A stretch of DNA of 64,000 nt from Aquimarina brevivitae (lineage in GTDB: Bacteria; Bacteroidota; Bacteroidia; Flavobacteriales; Flavobacteriaceae). Below the pieces are notes generated by a model, which was not told the origin of the DNA, did not search any database, and was given only the letters and a program-made list of their open reading frames with translations. Below, in pieces: positions 35,651-44,587 of this stretch (its first letter is position 1; each line of letters starts with the position of its first letter). Made by a program: the position numbers and the translations under genes. The stretch spans positions 310,001 through 374,000 of the forward strand of contig NZ_SGXE01000002.1 in the NCBI RefSeq assembly GCF_004216895.1, in the 5' to 3' direction.

Positions 35651-38600
35651 ATGAAAAAACTGTACCTTTTGGTTGTACTACTTTTAACTATCAGTACAAC
35701 CTTAATTGCACAACAAAATTTTGATGCAATTGTTAGAGATCATTTTAGTGATGATCTACAAAAAAATTCCTCAGAAGTCGATAAGGCGGAGTGGGTGATA
35801 ACAGATGTTGTCCCTTCCCTTAACCCGAATGTAAAACATGTCTATGTTCAACAACGCTTTCAGGGAATTCCGATTAAATTCGCTACTTATAAGTTAACCA
35901 TAAGAGACGGCAAAAAAGTAACCTGGACTATTGACCAATTTATCAAAGATGTGGAATCTAAGGTGGTTAGTGCCAAGTCTTCATTGTCACCGGAAAGTGC
36001 AATTTCTACCGTGGCCAGTAAGCACAGTATTGCTGTACCTTCGGGTTTGCAAAAATCTACTTTGACTAAAAACAATGCTCCCGTTTTTGAGTATAAGACT
36101 AATGGAGCAACTTTGGAGCCTATCAAGGTTAATCAAGAATTTATAGAGCACGAAGGCAAATTAAAATTAACCTGGAACGTAAGTCTTTATCCAAAAGACG
36201 GACAGCATTGGTGGAATGCCAATGTCGATGCAACCACAGGTAAAATATTATATGAAGAGGATTGGGTGATTTCTTGTGATTTTGGAACTCCAGATCACAG
36301 TACTCACGGACATTCATCAGCTTCGGTTTTAAATAAAACTGCTGAAAATAACATTATAGGACCTATGCCTGCACTAGCACCGGACTCCTATAATGTTTAT
36401 GCAGTTCCTGTAGAAAGCCCCATACACGGAGGTCGCTCCATCGTAACCAATCCCGCAGATCCAATTGCTTCTCCGTTTGGATGGCATGATACTAATGGTA
36501 GTGCTGGGGCTGAGTTTACGATAACTCGCGGTAACAACGTTTGGGCACAAGAAGATAGAAATGGAAATAATGGTACTGGTTTTTCTCCTGATGGAGGATC
36601 AGGACTTGATTTTAATTTTCCAATAGATCTGTCTCAGTCTCCAACATCCTATCAAAGTGGTGCGATTACTAATTTATTTTACTGGAATAATATTGTACAC
36701 GATGTTTTCTATCAATATGGGTTTGATGAAGCTAGTGGTAACTTCCAAGAAAATAATTATGGAAAAGGAGGCGCCGGTAGTGATTCAGTAAATGCTGATG
36801 CACAAGACGGAAGCGGAACAAACAATGCAAACTTTGCTACTCCTGGAGATGGAGGAAACCCAAGAATGCAAATGTTTCTTTGGAATCAAACGAATCCTGG
36901 GAGAGACGGAGATTTAGATAACGTGATTATCATTCACGAATATGGTCACGGAATCTCTATTCGATTAGTGGGTGGACCTAACTCAAATACACTTGGTGGT
37001 TCAGAACAAATGGGTGAAGGTTGGTCAGACTGGTTTGGGTTAATGTTAACGATGAAACCTGGTGATGTAGGTACTGCCGGAAGAGGGGTAGGATCCTATG
37101 TGTTAGGTCAACCTGCAGATGGTGCCGGTATCCGTCCAACACGTTATTCTATTGATCGTTCAATTAACAATACAGACTATGCGGATATTGATGGATTAGC
37201 TGTACCACACGGGGTTGGATACGCTTGGGCAACTATTCTTTGGGATATGACTTGGGCATTAATTGATGCAGAAGGTTTTGATCCTGATTTATACAATGGA
37301 ACAGGTGGTAACAATATTGCATTAGCGCTGGTAACCGAAGGACTAAAAAATACAGCCAATAACCCTGGTTTTGTATCTGGTCGTGATGGAATTTTACAAG
37401 CAGATCAAGACTTGTACGGTGGGCAATACAATTGTATTATCTGGAAAGCCTTTGCCGACAGAGGAGTTGGTCAAGGAGCCAATGAAAATAATAACGGTGG
37501 ATCAAACGGAAAAACAGATCAGACTGTTTCTTTCGTGAATCCTTGTGATAACCCTCCACCACCACCTGGGGGAGACTGTTCAGGAGATATTTCTTCCTTC
37601 CCTTATAACGAGAGTTTTGAAGGATCAGTGGGTGACTGGGTTCAAGAAACAGGTGATGATTTAGATTGGACAGTAAATTCAGGCACCACTCCATCATCAG
37701 GAACAGGACCAAACGGAGCTATAGATGGTAATTCTTACATATACGTTGAAGCTTCAGGTAATGGCACTGGTTTTCCTAACAAGCAAGCTATTTTGAGTTC
37801 TTCTTGTCTTGACTTTAGTGGATTGACATCTCCATCCCTAAACTTTCAGTATCATATGATAGGAAGTGATGTAGGTACTTTTGATGTAGAAGCTAGAGTG
37901 AATAATACAGGTGATTGGGTTAGCATATTTAATCGATTTGGGGCACAAGGGACGGACTGGAATACTGCTGCAGTAGACCTATCAGCCTATGCTGGAGAGG
38001 CTGTGGTTCAGCTTCGCCTAAATGTAACTACAGGAGCTAGCTGGCAAGGTGATATTACTGTTGACGGATTAAGTATAACAGATGGTAACACACCACCGCC
38101 ACCAGGTGGATGTTCGGGTGGTATCACTTCGTATCCATATAATGAAAGTTTTGAAGGTTCTATCGGAGCTTGGTCGCAAGCATCTGGTGATGACCTGGAC
38201 TGGTCAGTGAATTCTGGCGGAACACCATCATCCAATACTGGGCCAAGCAGTGCGGCAGATGGTAGCTCTTATATCTACGTGGAGGCATCAGGAAACGGAA
38301 CAGGTTTCCCAGATAAACTAGCGGTATTGGAGTCACCTTGTTTAGATTTAACTTCTATAGCTGATCCTACATTAAGTTTCCAATATCATATGTTTGGTAG
38401 TGCTATCAATTCATTGAATGTTGAAGCCAGAGCGGGTACTAATGCCTGGGCAAGCGTGTTTAGCAGAAACGGTCAACAAGGTAGCACCTGGAATACTGCA
38501 TCTGTAGATCTATCGGCCTATGCTGGCGAAGCAAGCGTACAATTACGTATAAGTGTACGAACCGGTACTGGGTCTAGCGGATGGCAAAGTGATATCGCCA

Positions 38601-39415
38601 TCGATGCCTTAAGCATTACGGACGGAGGAACTCCACCACCGCCACCTTGCGATAGCTTAAACTTTAACAGCTTTACCATTAATGCATTTGCTAATCAAGA
38701 TGCAGCTGGTAATTATACCATAATCAATGGAGGTGATGCGCTGTCTTTAAGCAATAATACCTGGAAATTTATACCATTAGGCTATACAGTTACTTCAAAT
38801 ACAGTAATTGAGTTTGACTTTAGCAGTAGTTCACAAGGTGAAATCCACGGTATCGCTTTTGAAGATGATAATACGTTGACTTCCACAAGAGTGTTTAAAG
38901 TACATGGTTCTCAAAATTACGGAATTACTAATTATGATAACTATTCCGGAGGAACTACTACTTATGTAATTCCTGTAGGTAATTTCTATACCGGTAATAT
39001 GGATCGATTAGTATTTATTAATGATAATGATGCAGGATCAGGTAATACCTCAATCTTTTCTAATGTAAAGATTTATGAAGGATCGTGTGCGGGATCTCCA
39101 ATTGTTGCTGACTTTGGTAATGCCAATCCAATTTATGGAGATGAAGACGAAGGATTATTAGGTGCGATCTCATTGACGCCTAACCCTACACGAAATAACT
39201 TTACCGTTGAAGTAAGTAAGAATTTTGCCAAAAATGCAGGTGAAATTACTGCGACAATCTATTCTATTATTGGTAATAAGCAATCTGTACTTAAACTAAG
39301 TGCAGGTGTTAATAGTCTATCGGCTAAAAGCCTTAATTTAAGAACAGGTATCTACCTGATTAAAATTGAGAGCCCTGGAGAAGAACCAGTGATTCAAAAG
39401 CTTGTAGTTCAATAA
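35651..39415 (+). CDS. fungalysin-type (M36) metalloprotease with T9SS signal
   Basis: 1254 residues. Signal peptide (1-20); FTP/PepSY propeptide (about 25-190); M36 catalytic domain (about 220-640) with HEYGHGISIRL, zinc ligands H429 and H433 and catalytic E430. Two tandem MAM-like modules follow (about 642-815 and 820-995), each starting CSG..S.PYNESFEGS and joined by Pro-rich linkers. Then a beta domain (about 1000-1145) and a T9SS sorting domain (LTPNPTRNNFTVEV through VIQKLVVQ). Secreted, probably degrades extracellular protein; the propeptide is cleaved for activation. The MAM-like pair may bind substrate. Confidence 0.93.
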   Translation: MKKLYLLVVLLLTISTTLIAQQNFDAIVRDHFSDDLQKNSSEVDKAEWVITDVVPSLNPNVKHVYVQQRFQGIPIKFATYKLTIRDGKKVTWTIDQFIKDVESKVVSAKSSLSPESAISTVASKHSIAVPSGLQKSTLTKNNAPVFEYKTNGATLEPIKVNQEFIEHEGKLKLTWNVSLYPKDGQHWWNANVDATTGKILYEEDWVISCDFGTPDHSTHGHSSASVLNKTAENNIIGPMPALAPDSYNVYAVPVESPIHGGRSIVTNPADPIASPFGWHDTNGSAGAEFTITRGNNVWAQEDRNGNNGTGFSPDGGSGLDFNFPIDLSQSPTSYQSGAITNLFYWNNIVHDVFYQYGFDEASGNFQENNYGKGGAGSDSVNADAQDGSGTNNANFATPGDGGNPRMQMFLWNQTNPGRDGDLDNVIIIHEYGHGISIRLVGGPNSNTLGGSEQMGEGWSDWFGLMLTMKPGDVGTAGRGVGSYVLGQPADGAGIRPTRYSIDRSINNTDYADIDGLAVPHGVGYAWATILWDMTWALIDAEGFDPDLYNGTGGNNIALALVTEGLKNTANNPGFVSGRDGILQADQDLYGGQYNCIIWKAFADRGVGQGANENNNGGSNGKTDQTVSFVNPCDNPPPPPGGDCSGDISSFPYNESFEGSVGDWVQETGDDLDWTVNSGTTPSSGTGPNGAIDGNSYIYVEASGNGTGFPNKQAILSSSCLDFSGLTSPSLNFQYHMIGSDVGTFDVEARVNNTGDWVSIFNRFGAQGTDWNTAAVDLSAYAGEAVVQLRLNVTTGASWQGDITVDGLSITDGNTPPPPGGCSGGITSYPYNESFEGSIGAWSQASGDDLDWSVNSGGTPSSNTGPSSAADGSSYIYVEASGNGTGFPDKLAVLESPCLDLTSIADPTLSFQYHMFGSAINSLNVEARAGTNAWASVFSRNGQQGSTWNTASVDLSAYAGEASVQLRISVRTGTGSSGWQSDIAIDALSITDGGTPPPPPCDSLNFNSFTINAFANQDAAGNYTIINGGDALSLSNNTWKFIPLGYTVTSNTVIEFDFSSSSQGEIHGIAFEDDNTLTSTRVFKVHGSQNYGITNYDNYSGGTTTYVIPVGNFYTGNMDRLVFINDNDAGSGNTSIFSNVKIYEGSCAGSPIVADFGNANPIYGDEDEGLLGAISLTPNPTRNNFTVEVSKNFAKNAGEITATIYSIIGNKQSVLKLSAGVNSLSAKSLNLRTGIYLIKIESPGEEPVIQKLVVQ

Positions 39416-39448
39416 AAAGAATTGTTTTGTTTATTTAACTATAATTCT

Positions 39449-39482
39449 AAAAAGTGCCTTAGTAACTTAAGGCACTTTTTTT
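39449..39482. terminator. bidirectional terminator overlapping a coding end
   Basis: AAAAAGTGCCTTA (39449-39461), six-base loop, TAAGGCACTTTTT (39468-39480) and two more T. It follows the M36 gene on the plus strand; on the minus strand the last four codons and stop of the next gene are read through the right-hand arm of the stem. Confidence 0.85.
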
Positions 39483-40339
39483 ACCTTAATAAATTTCGAA
39501 CGATCTTCAAATTTAAAAATGTATAATAAGACCAACAAAGGAACAAAACCGTGAGCTAAACGATAAACAACTTGATAAAAATATTGATGAAATGAGTCAA
39601 GTGGATATTCCCAATTAAAATTAGCCACAATACGGGCAAAAGCAGTTAGTAAACCCCATAATATGGCATAGGTAAGAGCTCCTAATGCTGCTTTGGGTAT
39701 AAAAATTAAAATTGCAAGGATAAAATCTAAAACCCCAGCTATGTATAAAAAGGTAATGGCACTTTGCTCAGAGCAATCAAAAATCTGAATAACCATATCT
39801 ACAAAGTTTCCAGGTACAGGATAAAATCCAAAAGCATAAAGCCCATGAGAAAAGAAGGTTAGTGCGATCAATATTTTGAGTATCAGTATAAAATGCTTTT
39901 GATCGTAGCGTTGAGAAAAGCGGAAAAGTAGAACAAAAGGCAGTCCAAATTGAATGCTGTGTTCAAAGAATTGTGCTGCGTGGTAAAATTTTTCTTTAGT
40001 TAATAAAACCGTCAAAAACACTAAGGATATGCCTCCTAGTACAATGATCGCTTTTTGCCATTTTTTAGGTTGCATCGTTAATCTAATTGCTGCGATAGCG
40101 GCAAAAAGATAAATGAGACCATTAGCCAACACTATATTTTGGATAAAGGTATCCGTAGTCGCACTGGTGGCATACTCCTGCCAACTCATAGAAGACAAAC
40201 CTTCTACAATAGGTTTGAGTAGGGATTCATCCCAAAAAAAAGTTCGATAAGGAGCATCCCAAAACAGGTGTTGCCAGGCTCTGCCAATAAAAATGAAGAA
40301 AACAGAAAGTTTTAAAAGTAAAAAAGTTGGATTTTTCAT
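39467..40339 (-). CDS. multi-pass membrane protein, unrecognised
   Basis: 290 residues with seven or eight hydrophobic helices and aromatic-rich loops (YRTFFWDESLL; FSHGLYAFGFYPVPGNF; YQVVYRLAHGFVP). The helix layout recalls DoxX-like membrane proteins, but I would not assign it. A His/Phe-rich loop between helices suggests a quinone- or heme-linked membrane role, purely as speculation. Stands alone between two T9SS-exported enzymes. Confidence 0.55.
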   Translation of the reverse strand: MKNPTFLLLKLSVFFIFIGRAWQHLFWDAPYRTFFWDESLLKPIVEGLSSMSWQEYATSATTDTFIQNIVLANGLIYLFAAIAAIRLTMQPKKWQKAIIVLGGISLVFLTVLLTKEKFYHAAQFFEHSIQFGLPFVLLFRFSQRYDQKHFILILKILIALTFFSHGLYAFGFYPVPGNFVDMVIQIFDCSEQSAITFLYIAGVLDFILAILIFIPKAALGALTYAILWGLLTAFARIVANFNWEYPLDSFHQYFYQVVYRLAHGFVPLLVLLYIFKFEDRSKFIKVKKVP

Positions 40340-40468
40340 ACTACAAAATAAAGAAGTCTAATGTTAACTAGAGTTGAAGCTGTGGTTATGTTTATACCAA
40401 GTTATTGTTAACAAATTTAACTTTTTATAAATATTCTAAGCTAACAATTTAGCAGTACATATTAGTAT

Positions 40469-40476
40469 TAATTTTG
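40469..40476 (+). promoter_or_regulatory. -7 box of the phosphoesterase gene
   Basis: TAATTTTG matches the Bacteroidota -7 consensus TAnnTTTG exactly, about 27 bases before the ATG at 40503. No full TTG at -33; TTT is there instead. Confidence 0.45.
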
Positions 40477-40502
40477 GTCTTAAGTAACCTAACACACAAA
40501 AC

Positions 40503-43406
40503 ATGAAAAAAATACTAAGCGTACTTTGTCTTTGTGTTACCATATTTTCTTATGGTTCTAATGACAAATACAGATTAACCCTTCGGGGCAATCCTGCTAC
40601 TTCTATTGTAGTGGCGTGGAACCAAACATCGGGTAGTAGCCCTATTGTTTATTATGGAACTACTGATTTTGGAACTGATTATACCAATTATCCCAATACA
40701 AAAACTCCTGATAGAGTGGTGTCTTATAAAGGAATGAATAATCACTTTGCCAGACTTACAGGACTTCAACCTAATACAGCCTACTATTTTGTTATTAGAG
40801 ATAGCCAGGGTACCAGTCAACGGTTTTGGTTTAAGACTGCACCAAGTGATAATTCAAGGTTATCGTTTATCGCTGGCGGAGACTCTCGTAATAATAGAAC
40901 ACCTCGTCAAAATGCCAACCGACTGGTAGCAAAACTGAAACCTAATGCAGTGCTTTTTGGAGGGGATATGACGGATGATGACACCAATAGTCAATGGCAA
41001 AACTGGTTTAATGACTGGCAATTGACTACTGCTGCTGATGGAAGGATGTTTCCTATAATTGCGGCAAGAGGCAACCACGAGGGTAGTAATAATAGTATTT
41101 ATCATTTGTTTGATGTACCATCCACCAGTGTTTATTATGCTATTACTTTTGGAAATAATTTAATACGTACCTATACCCTTAATACTGAAATATCGATTTC
41201 AGGAAACCAAACCAGCTGGTTAAATAATGACCTTTCTAACAATTCCAACACAATCTGGAAAATGGCACAGTATCATAAACCAATGCGACCACACGTGTCC
41301 TACAAGTCTGAAGGAAACAATCAGTACAATAACTGGGCTCAATTATTTTATACCAATGGAGTAAAATTAGTGGTAGAGTGCGATGCTCATACTGTAAAAA
41401 GTACCTGGCCAGTACGTCCTTCTTATGACTCAGGCAGCGATGAAGGCTTTGTACGCGACGATCAAAATGGTACCGTGTACGTCGGAGAAGGATGTTGGGG
41501 TGCACCATTGCGCTCCAATGATGATAATAAAAACTGGACTCGAAATTCTGGTAGATTTAATCAATTCAAATGGATATTTGTTGATGAACAAAAGATTGAA
41601 ACCAGAACCATTCGAACAGACAATGCCACGCAAGTAGGATCCGTTTCTAATAACAATCCTTTTCAGATTCCATCCAATCTTGATGTATGGAATCCCTCAA
41701 ACGGTAGTGTGGTAACCATTTACAAAAGCAATGATCCCGACCCAGATCCTAGTGGAACAATTACTGCTAGTATAAGTACTGGAGGAGATGATGTAGAGGA
41801 AGATAAAAATGGAACTATTTATGACAATAGTAGTGACTTAGAGCTGGTATATGACAGCTATAATAATAGCAGTTTTCAGGTAATTGGATTGAGATTCCAG
41901 GCGATTAACCTGCCTAAAAATGCGACAATTACCAGTGCTTATCTTCAGTTTACAGCAGATGAGAGTCATAGTACTGCTACGGAATTAGAAATTGCCATGC
42001 ATAATAGCAGTAATTCACCTGTATTTACCAATAGTAATAACGTATCGGGTAGAGCTGTGTTTTCTAATAAAGTAACCTGGAATCCCTCATCCTGGTCTTC
42101 TGGCCAAAGTGGATCTGAACAACGTTCTCCAAATTTGAAAAACATGGTACAGCAGCTGGCCAATACGGCGAGTTGGAACCCAGGAAATAGTGTTAGTTTT
42201 ATTATAAGAGGTAAAGGTGCAAGTCTAAGTAATACTTCAGCAAAACGCGTGGCGGATTCTTATGAAGGGGGAGCAGCAAATGCGCCAAGATTAATCATCA
42301 ATTACGACACAGGAACTACATCTCAATATGCACTTACCACGGCTGTGAGTGGTCAGGGCACAGTATCTGGAAACGGGTCTTATGATGCAGGTGAATCTGC
42401 TTCGTTATTGGCAACACCAGCGGCTGGTTGGGAGTTTTCTGGATGGAGCGGAGATGCTTCAGGAACAAACAACCCGATTACACTAGTGATGAATTCGGAT
42501 AAAACCGTTACCGCTAATTTCACTCAAGTTCCAGTAGATGAACCCAACACAGTGGAGGTTGCTATTACTCAAGGTTCTGATGACGTAGAGGAAGATAAAA
42601 ACGGTAACATTTACTCCAACAGTAGTGACCTGGAGTTGGTATACGACAGTTACAATAACTTTAGTTATCAAGTAATTGGACTGCGATTTAGAGGGGTAGC
42701 TATTCCACAAAATGCGACAATTACAAATGCCTACTTACAATTTACTGCAGATGAAAGTAATAGTGCCGGGGCTTCTTTAGAAATCTCGTTACATAACTCT
42801 GGTAATTCTCCAGCATTTACAACATCCAATAATGTATCGGGTAGAAATACGTTTGCACAGCGTGTACTATGGTCTCCATCATCGTGGTCTAGTGGTCAAA
42901 GTGGGTCAGCTCAGCGATCTCCGGATTTGAGGACAATGGTTCAAAGCTTAGTAAATAGAAGTGATTGGTCCTCTGGTAATGATCTAAGTTTCGTTATTAA
43001 AGGTAGCGGTGTAAGTTTAAGTAATACTTCAGCGAAGCGGGTAGCAGACTCCTATGAGGGTGGAAGTAGTAGAGCAGCAAGATTATTTGTAACCTATGTA
43101 GTAGATAAATCGAATTCTCCTTCAAAACCTAACGCTATTGTGGCAGATAAGGCATCTTGGGTAGTGTATCCAAATCCATTTAGTGATGCAATGCATATAG
43201 CTTTTACGAATTCTGATCAAAAAAGTTTTGAAGTGGTAATGTATGATATTCATGGCAAAGTAGTACATCGATCAGCATTTAGGGGAAAGTCAGGTAGTAA
43301 TACATTAGTTATTAATCCACCTTTAGTACCTAAAGGAATGTATTTACTATCCATTACTGACGAAGGTGGGGAAATTATGGTAACCAAACGCATAATTAAA
43401 CAGTAA
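40503..43406 (+). CDS. PAP-like metallophosphoesterase with duplicated modules and T9SS signal
   Basis: 967 residues. Signal peptide; Fn3-like purple acid phosphatase N-domain (about 20-110); metallophosphoesterase domain (about 115-400) with GGDSRNN, GGDMTDDD and RGNHEG metal motifs. The usual GHxH is replaced by CDAHT. Next come module A (about 420-602), an InlB-like repeat (about 608-677, GWEFSGWSGDASG), module B (about 682-866, close copy of A: DDVEEDKNG, SSDLELVYDSYNN, SAKRVADSYEGG) and a T9SS sorting domain (VVYPNPFSDAMHIAF through TKRIIKQ). It probably hydrolyses phosphate esters outside the cell; the repeated modules may bind glycan or calcium. Confidence 0.85.
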   Translation: MKKILSVLCLCVTIFSYGSNDKYRLTLRGNPATSIVVAWNQTSGSSPIVYYGTTDFGTDYTNYPNTKTPDRVVSYKGMNNHFARLTGLQPNTAYYFVIRDSQGTSQRFWFKTAPSDNSRLSFIAGGDSRNNRTPRQNANRLVAKLKPNAVLFGGDMTDDDTNSQWQNWFNDWQLTTAADGRMFPIIAARGNHEGSNNSIYHLFDVPSTSVYYAITFGNNLIRTYTLNTEISISGNQTSWLNNDLSNNSNTIWKMAQYHKPMRPHVSYKSEGNNQYNNWAQLFYTNGVKLVVECDAHTVKSTWPVRPSYDSGSDEGFVRDDQNGTVYVGEGCWGAPLRSNDDNKNWTRNSGRFNQFKWIFVDEQKIETRTIRTDNATQVGSVSNNNPFQIPSNLDVWNPSNGSVVTIYKSNDPDPDPSGTITASISTGGDDVEEDKNGTIYDNSSDLELVYDSYNNSSFQVIGLRFQAINLPKNATITSAYLQFTADESHSTATELEIAMHNSSNSPVFTNSNNVSGRAVFSNKVTWNPSSWSSGQSGSEQRSPNLKNMVQQLANTASWNPGNSVSFIIRGKGASLSNTSAKRVADSYEGGAANAPRLIINYDTGTTSQYALTTAVSGQGTVSGNGSYDAGESASLLATPAAGWEFSGWSGDASGTNNPITLVMNSDKTVTANFTQVPVDEPNTVEVAITQGSDDVEEDKNGNIYSNSSDLELVYDSYNNFSYQVIGLRFRGVAIPQNATITNAYLQFTADESNSAGASLEISLHNSGNSPAFTTSNNVSGRNTFAQRVLWSPSSWSSGQSGSAQRSPDLRTMVQSLVNRSDWSSGNDLSFVIKGSGVSLSNTSAKRVADSYEGGSSRAARLFVTYVVDKSNSPSKPNAIVADKASWVVYPNPFSDAMHIAFTNSDQKSFEVVMYDIHGKVVHRSAFRGKSGSNTLVINPPLVPKGMYLLSITDEGGEIMVTKRIIKQ

Positions 43407-43492
43407 TTAAATTTTATTTGGCACCAAATGGCTTGAATAAGCTATTTAAAATACTAACCAACTAGTAATACTTAATAATTATTTTTATTTTG

Positions 43493-43523
43493 AAGGGAGA
43501 CTTGTGCCACAGGTCTCCCTTTA
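43493..43523 (+). terminator. Rho-independent terminator of the phosphoesterase gene
   Basis: Stem starting AAGGGAGAC (43493-43501), pairing with GTCTCCCTT after a short loop flanked by TTGTG/CACAG, followed by TATAG. The T-run is weak. Confidence 0.6.
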
Positions 43524-43546
43524 TAGTTATAAACCTTTATTAACCC

Positions 43547-44125
43547 ATGAAATATACCATCCACCACGAAGAAGTTGTTTATAATGGCTTCCTTCAAATC
43601 AAGAAAGCCCAAATCACTCACGATCGATTTCATCATCAAGAACCAATTTCTTATGACAGAGAAGTACTGGATAAAGGTGATTGTATTGCTGTATTACTAT
43701 TTGAAAAAGACACGAATTGCATCATACTGATAAAGCAGTTTCGGTATCCCACGGTTAAACATACTACGGGTTGGTTTGTAGAATTACCTGCAGGAGCGAT
43801 TGAAGATAACGAAGACCCTAAAAATGCTGCTTATCGCGAAGTAGAAGAAGAAACAGGTTATACCGTAGCGGAACTGGAGCATATACAAACTTTTTATGCC
43901 ACACCGGGCAGCTCAACGGAACGTATGTTTTTATTTTATGGAGAAGTAACTACGAGTGACAAAGAAGCGGCTGGTGGCGGCGCATCTTATGAAGATGAAG
44001 ATATTGAGATTGTTAAACTACCGGTTGCTGAAATACCTCACTTACTTCAGTCTCATACCCTTCCAGATGCTAAAACGATCATTGCGCTGCAATGGTTTTT
44101 GATGCAAAACAAATTAAAATTTTAG
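43547..44125 (+). CDS. Nudix hydrolase, ADP-sugar pyrophosphatase type
   Basis: 192 residues with a complete Nudix box ELPAGAIEDNEDP through REVEEETGY near residues 83-105 and, before it, LLFEKDTNCIILIKQFRYP as in ADP-ribose pyrophosphatases. The C-terminal HTLPDAKTIIALQWF fits the dimer helix. Probably cleaves ADP-ribose or a nucleoside-diphosphate sugar in the cytoplasm. The next gene begins two bases after its stop. Confidence 0.88.
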   Translation: MKYTIHHEEVVYNGFLQIKKAQITHDRFHHQEPISYDREVLDKGDCIAVLLFEKDTNCIILIKQFRYPTVKHTTGWFVELPAGAIEDNEDPKNAAYREVEEETGYTVAELEHIQTFYATPGSSTERMFLFYGEVTTSDKEAAGGGASYEDEDIEIVKLPVAEIPHLLQSHTLPDAKTIIALQWFLMQNKLKF

Positions 44126-44127
44126 CT

Positions 44128-44541
44128 ATGGATACTAATTTCAAAATAGAGTTTTTAGATCATGTCGCGATACGGGTTAAAGATATTAAGGTGTCTGTAG
44201 AGTGGTATGAGCGTGTACTAGGTTTAAAGAAATACCAATTACCAGCTTGGGGCGAAGTTCCTATCTTTATGATGTCTCATAAAACTGGAGTAGCTTTGTT
44301 TCCTGCACAGCTACAGGATGAACCCCTTAATTCATTATCCAAAAATGTAAAAATAGATCACTTTGCTTTTCAGGTAACTTCAAAAAACTTTGAGAAGGCA
44401 AAACGAAAATTTGAAGCTTTGGATATAGCCTTTGAGTTACAGGATCATCATTATTTTGATTCCCTGTATATCAAAGATCCGGATGGTCATACCGTAGAAT
44501 TAACTACGTTAAAAGTCAGTGAAAATGAATTCTATCTGTAA
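44128..44541 (+). CDS. VOC superfamily protein (glyoxalase/dioxygenase fold)
   Basis: 137 residues from the ATG at 44128; an ORF from 44092 overlaps the previous gene and is rejected. Two beta-alpha-beta-beta-beta repeats: LDHVAIRVKDIKVSVEWY near the start, and VKIDHFAFQV, DSLYIKDPDGHTVELTT at the end. Metal ligand candidates are His in DHVAIRV and DHFAFQV and Glu in VELTT. The substrate is unknown. Tail-to-tail with the next gene. Confidence 0.85.
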   Translation: MDTNFKIEFLDHVAIRVKDIKVSVEWYERVLGLKKYQLPAWGEVPIFMMSHKTGVALFPAQLQDEPLNSLSKNVKIDHFAFQVTSKNFEKAKRKFEALDIAFELQDHHYFDSLYIKDPDGHTVELTTLKVSENEFYL

Positions 44542-44587
44542 GTTCGTTGATGTTAGTCTATTTCATTTGGGTAATTGATCACACTTT

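Noticed and set aside
37437..38235. Antisense frames inside the MAM-like modules of the M36 gene
   Set aside because: Their odd composition mirrors the Gly/Ser/Thr-rich forward strand; no independent support.
37579..38640. CRISPR-like repetition from the two similar modules
   Set aside because: The repeat unit is about 530 bases long, in frame and coding; it is domain duplication.
40575..42710. Several antisense open frames of 60-90 codons in the phosphoesterase gene
   Set aside because: They are shadows of a repeat-rich coding strand, with no start context or family match.
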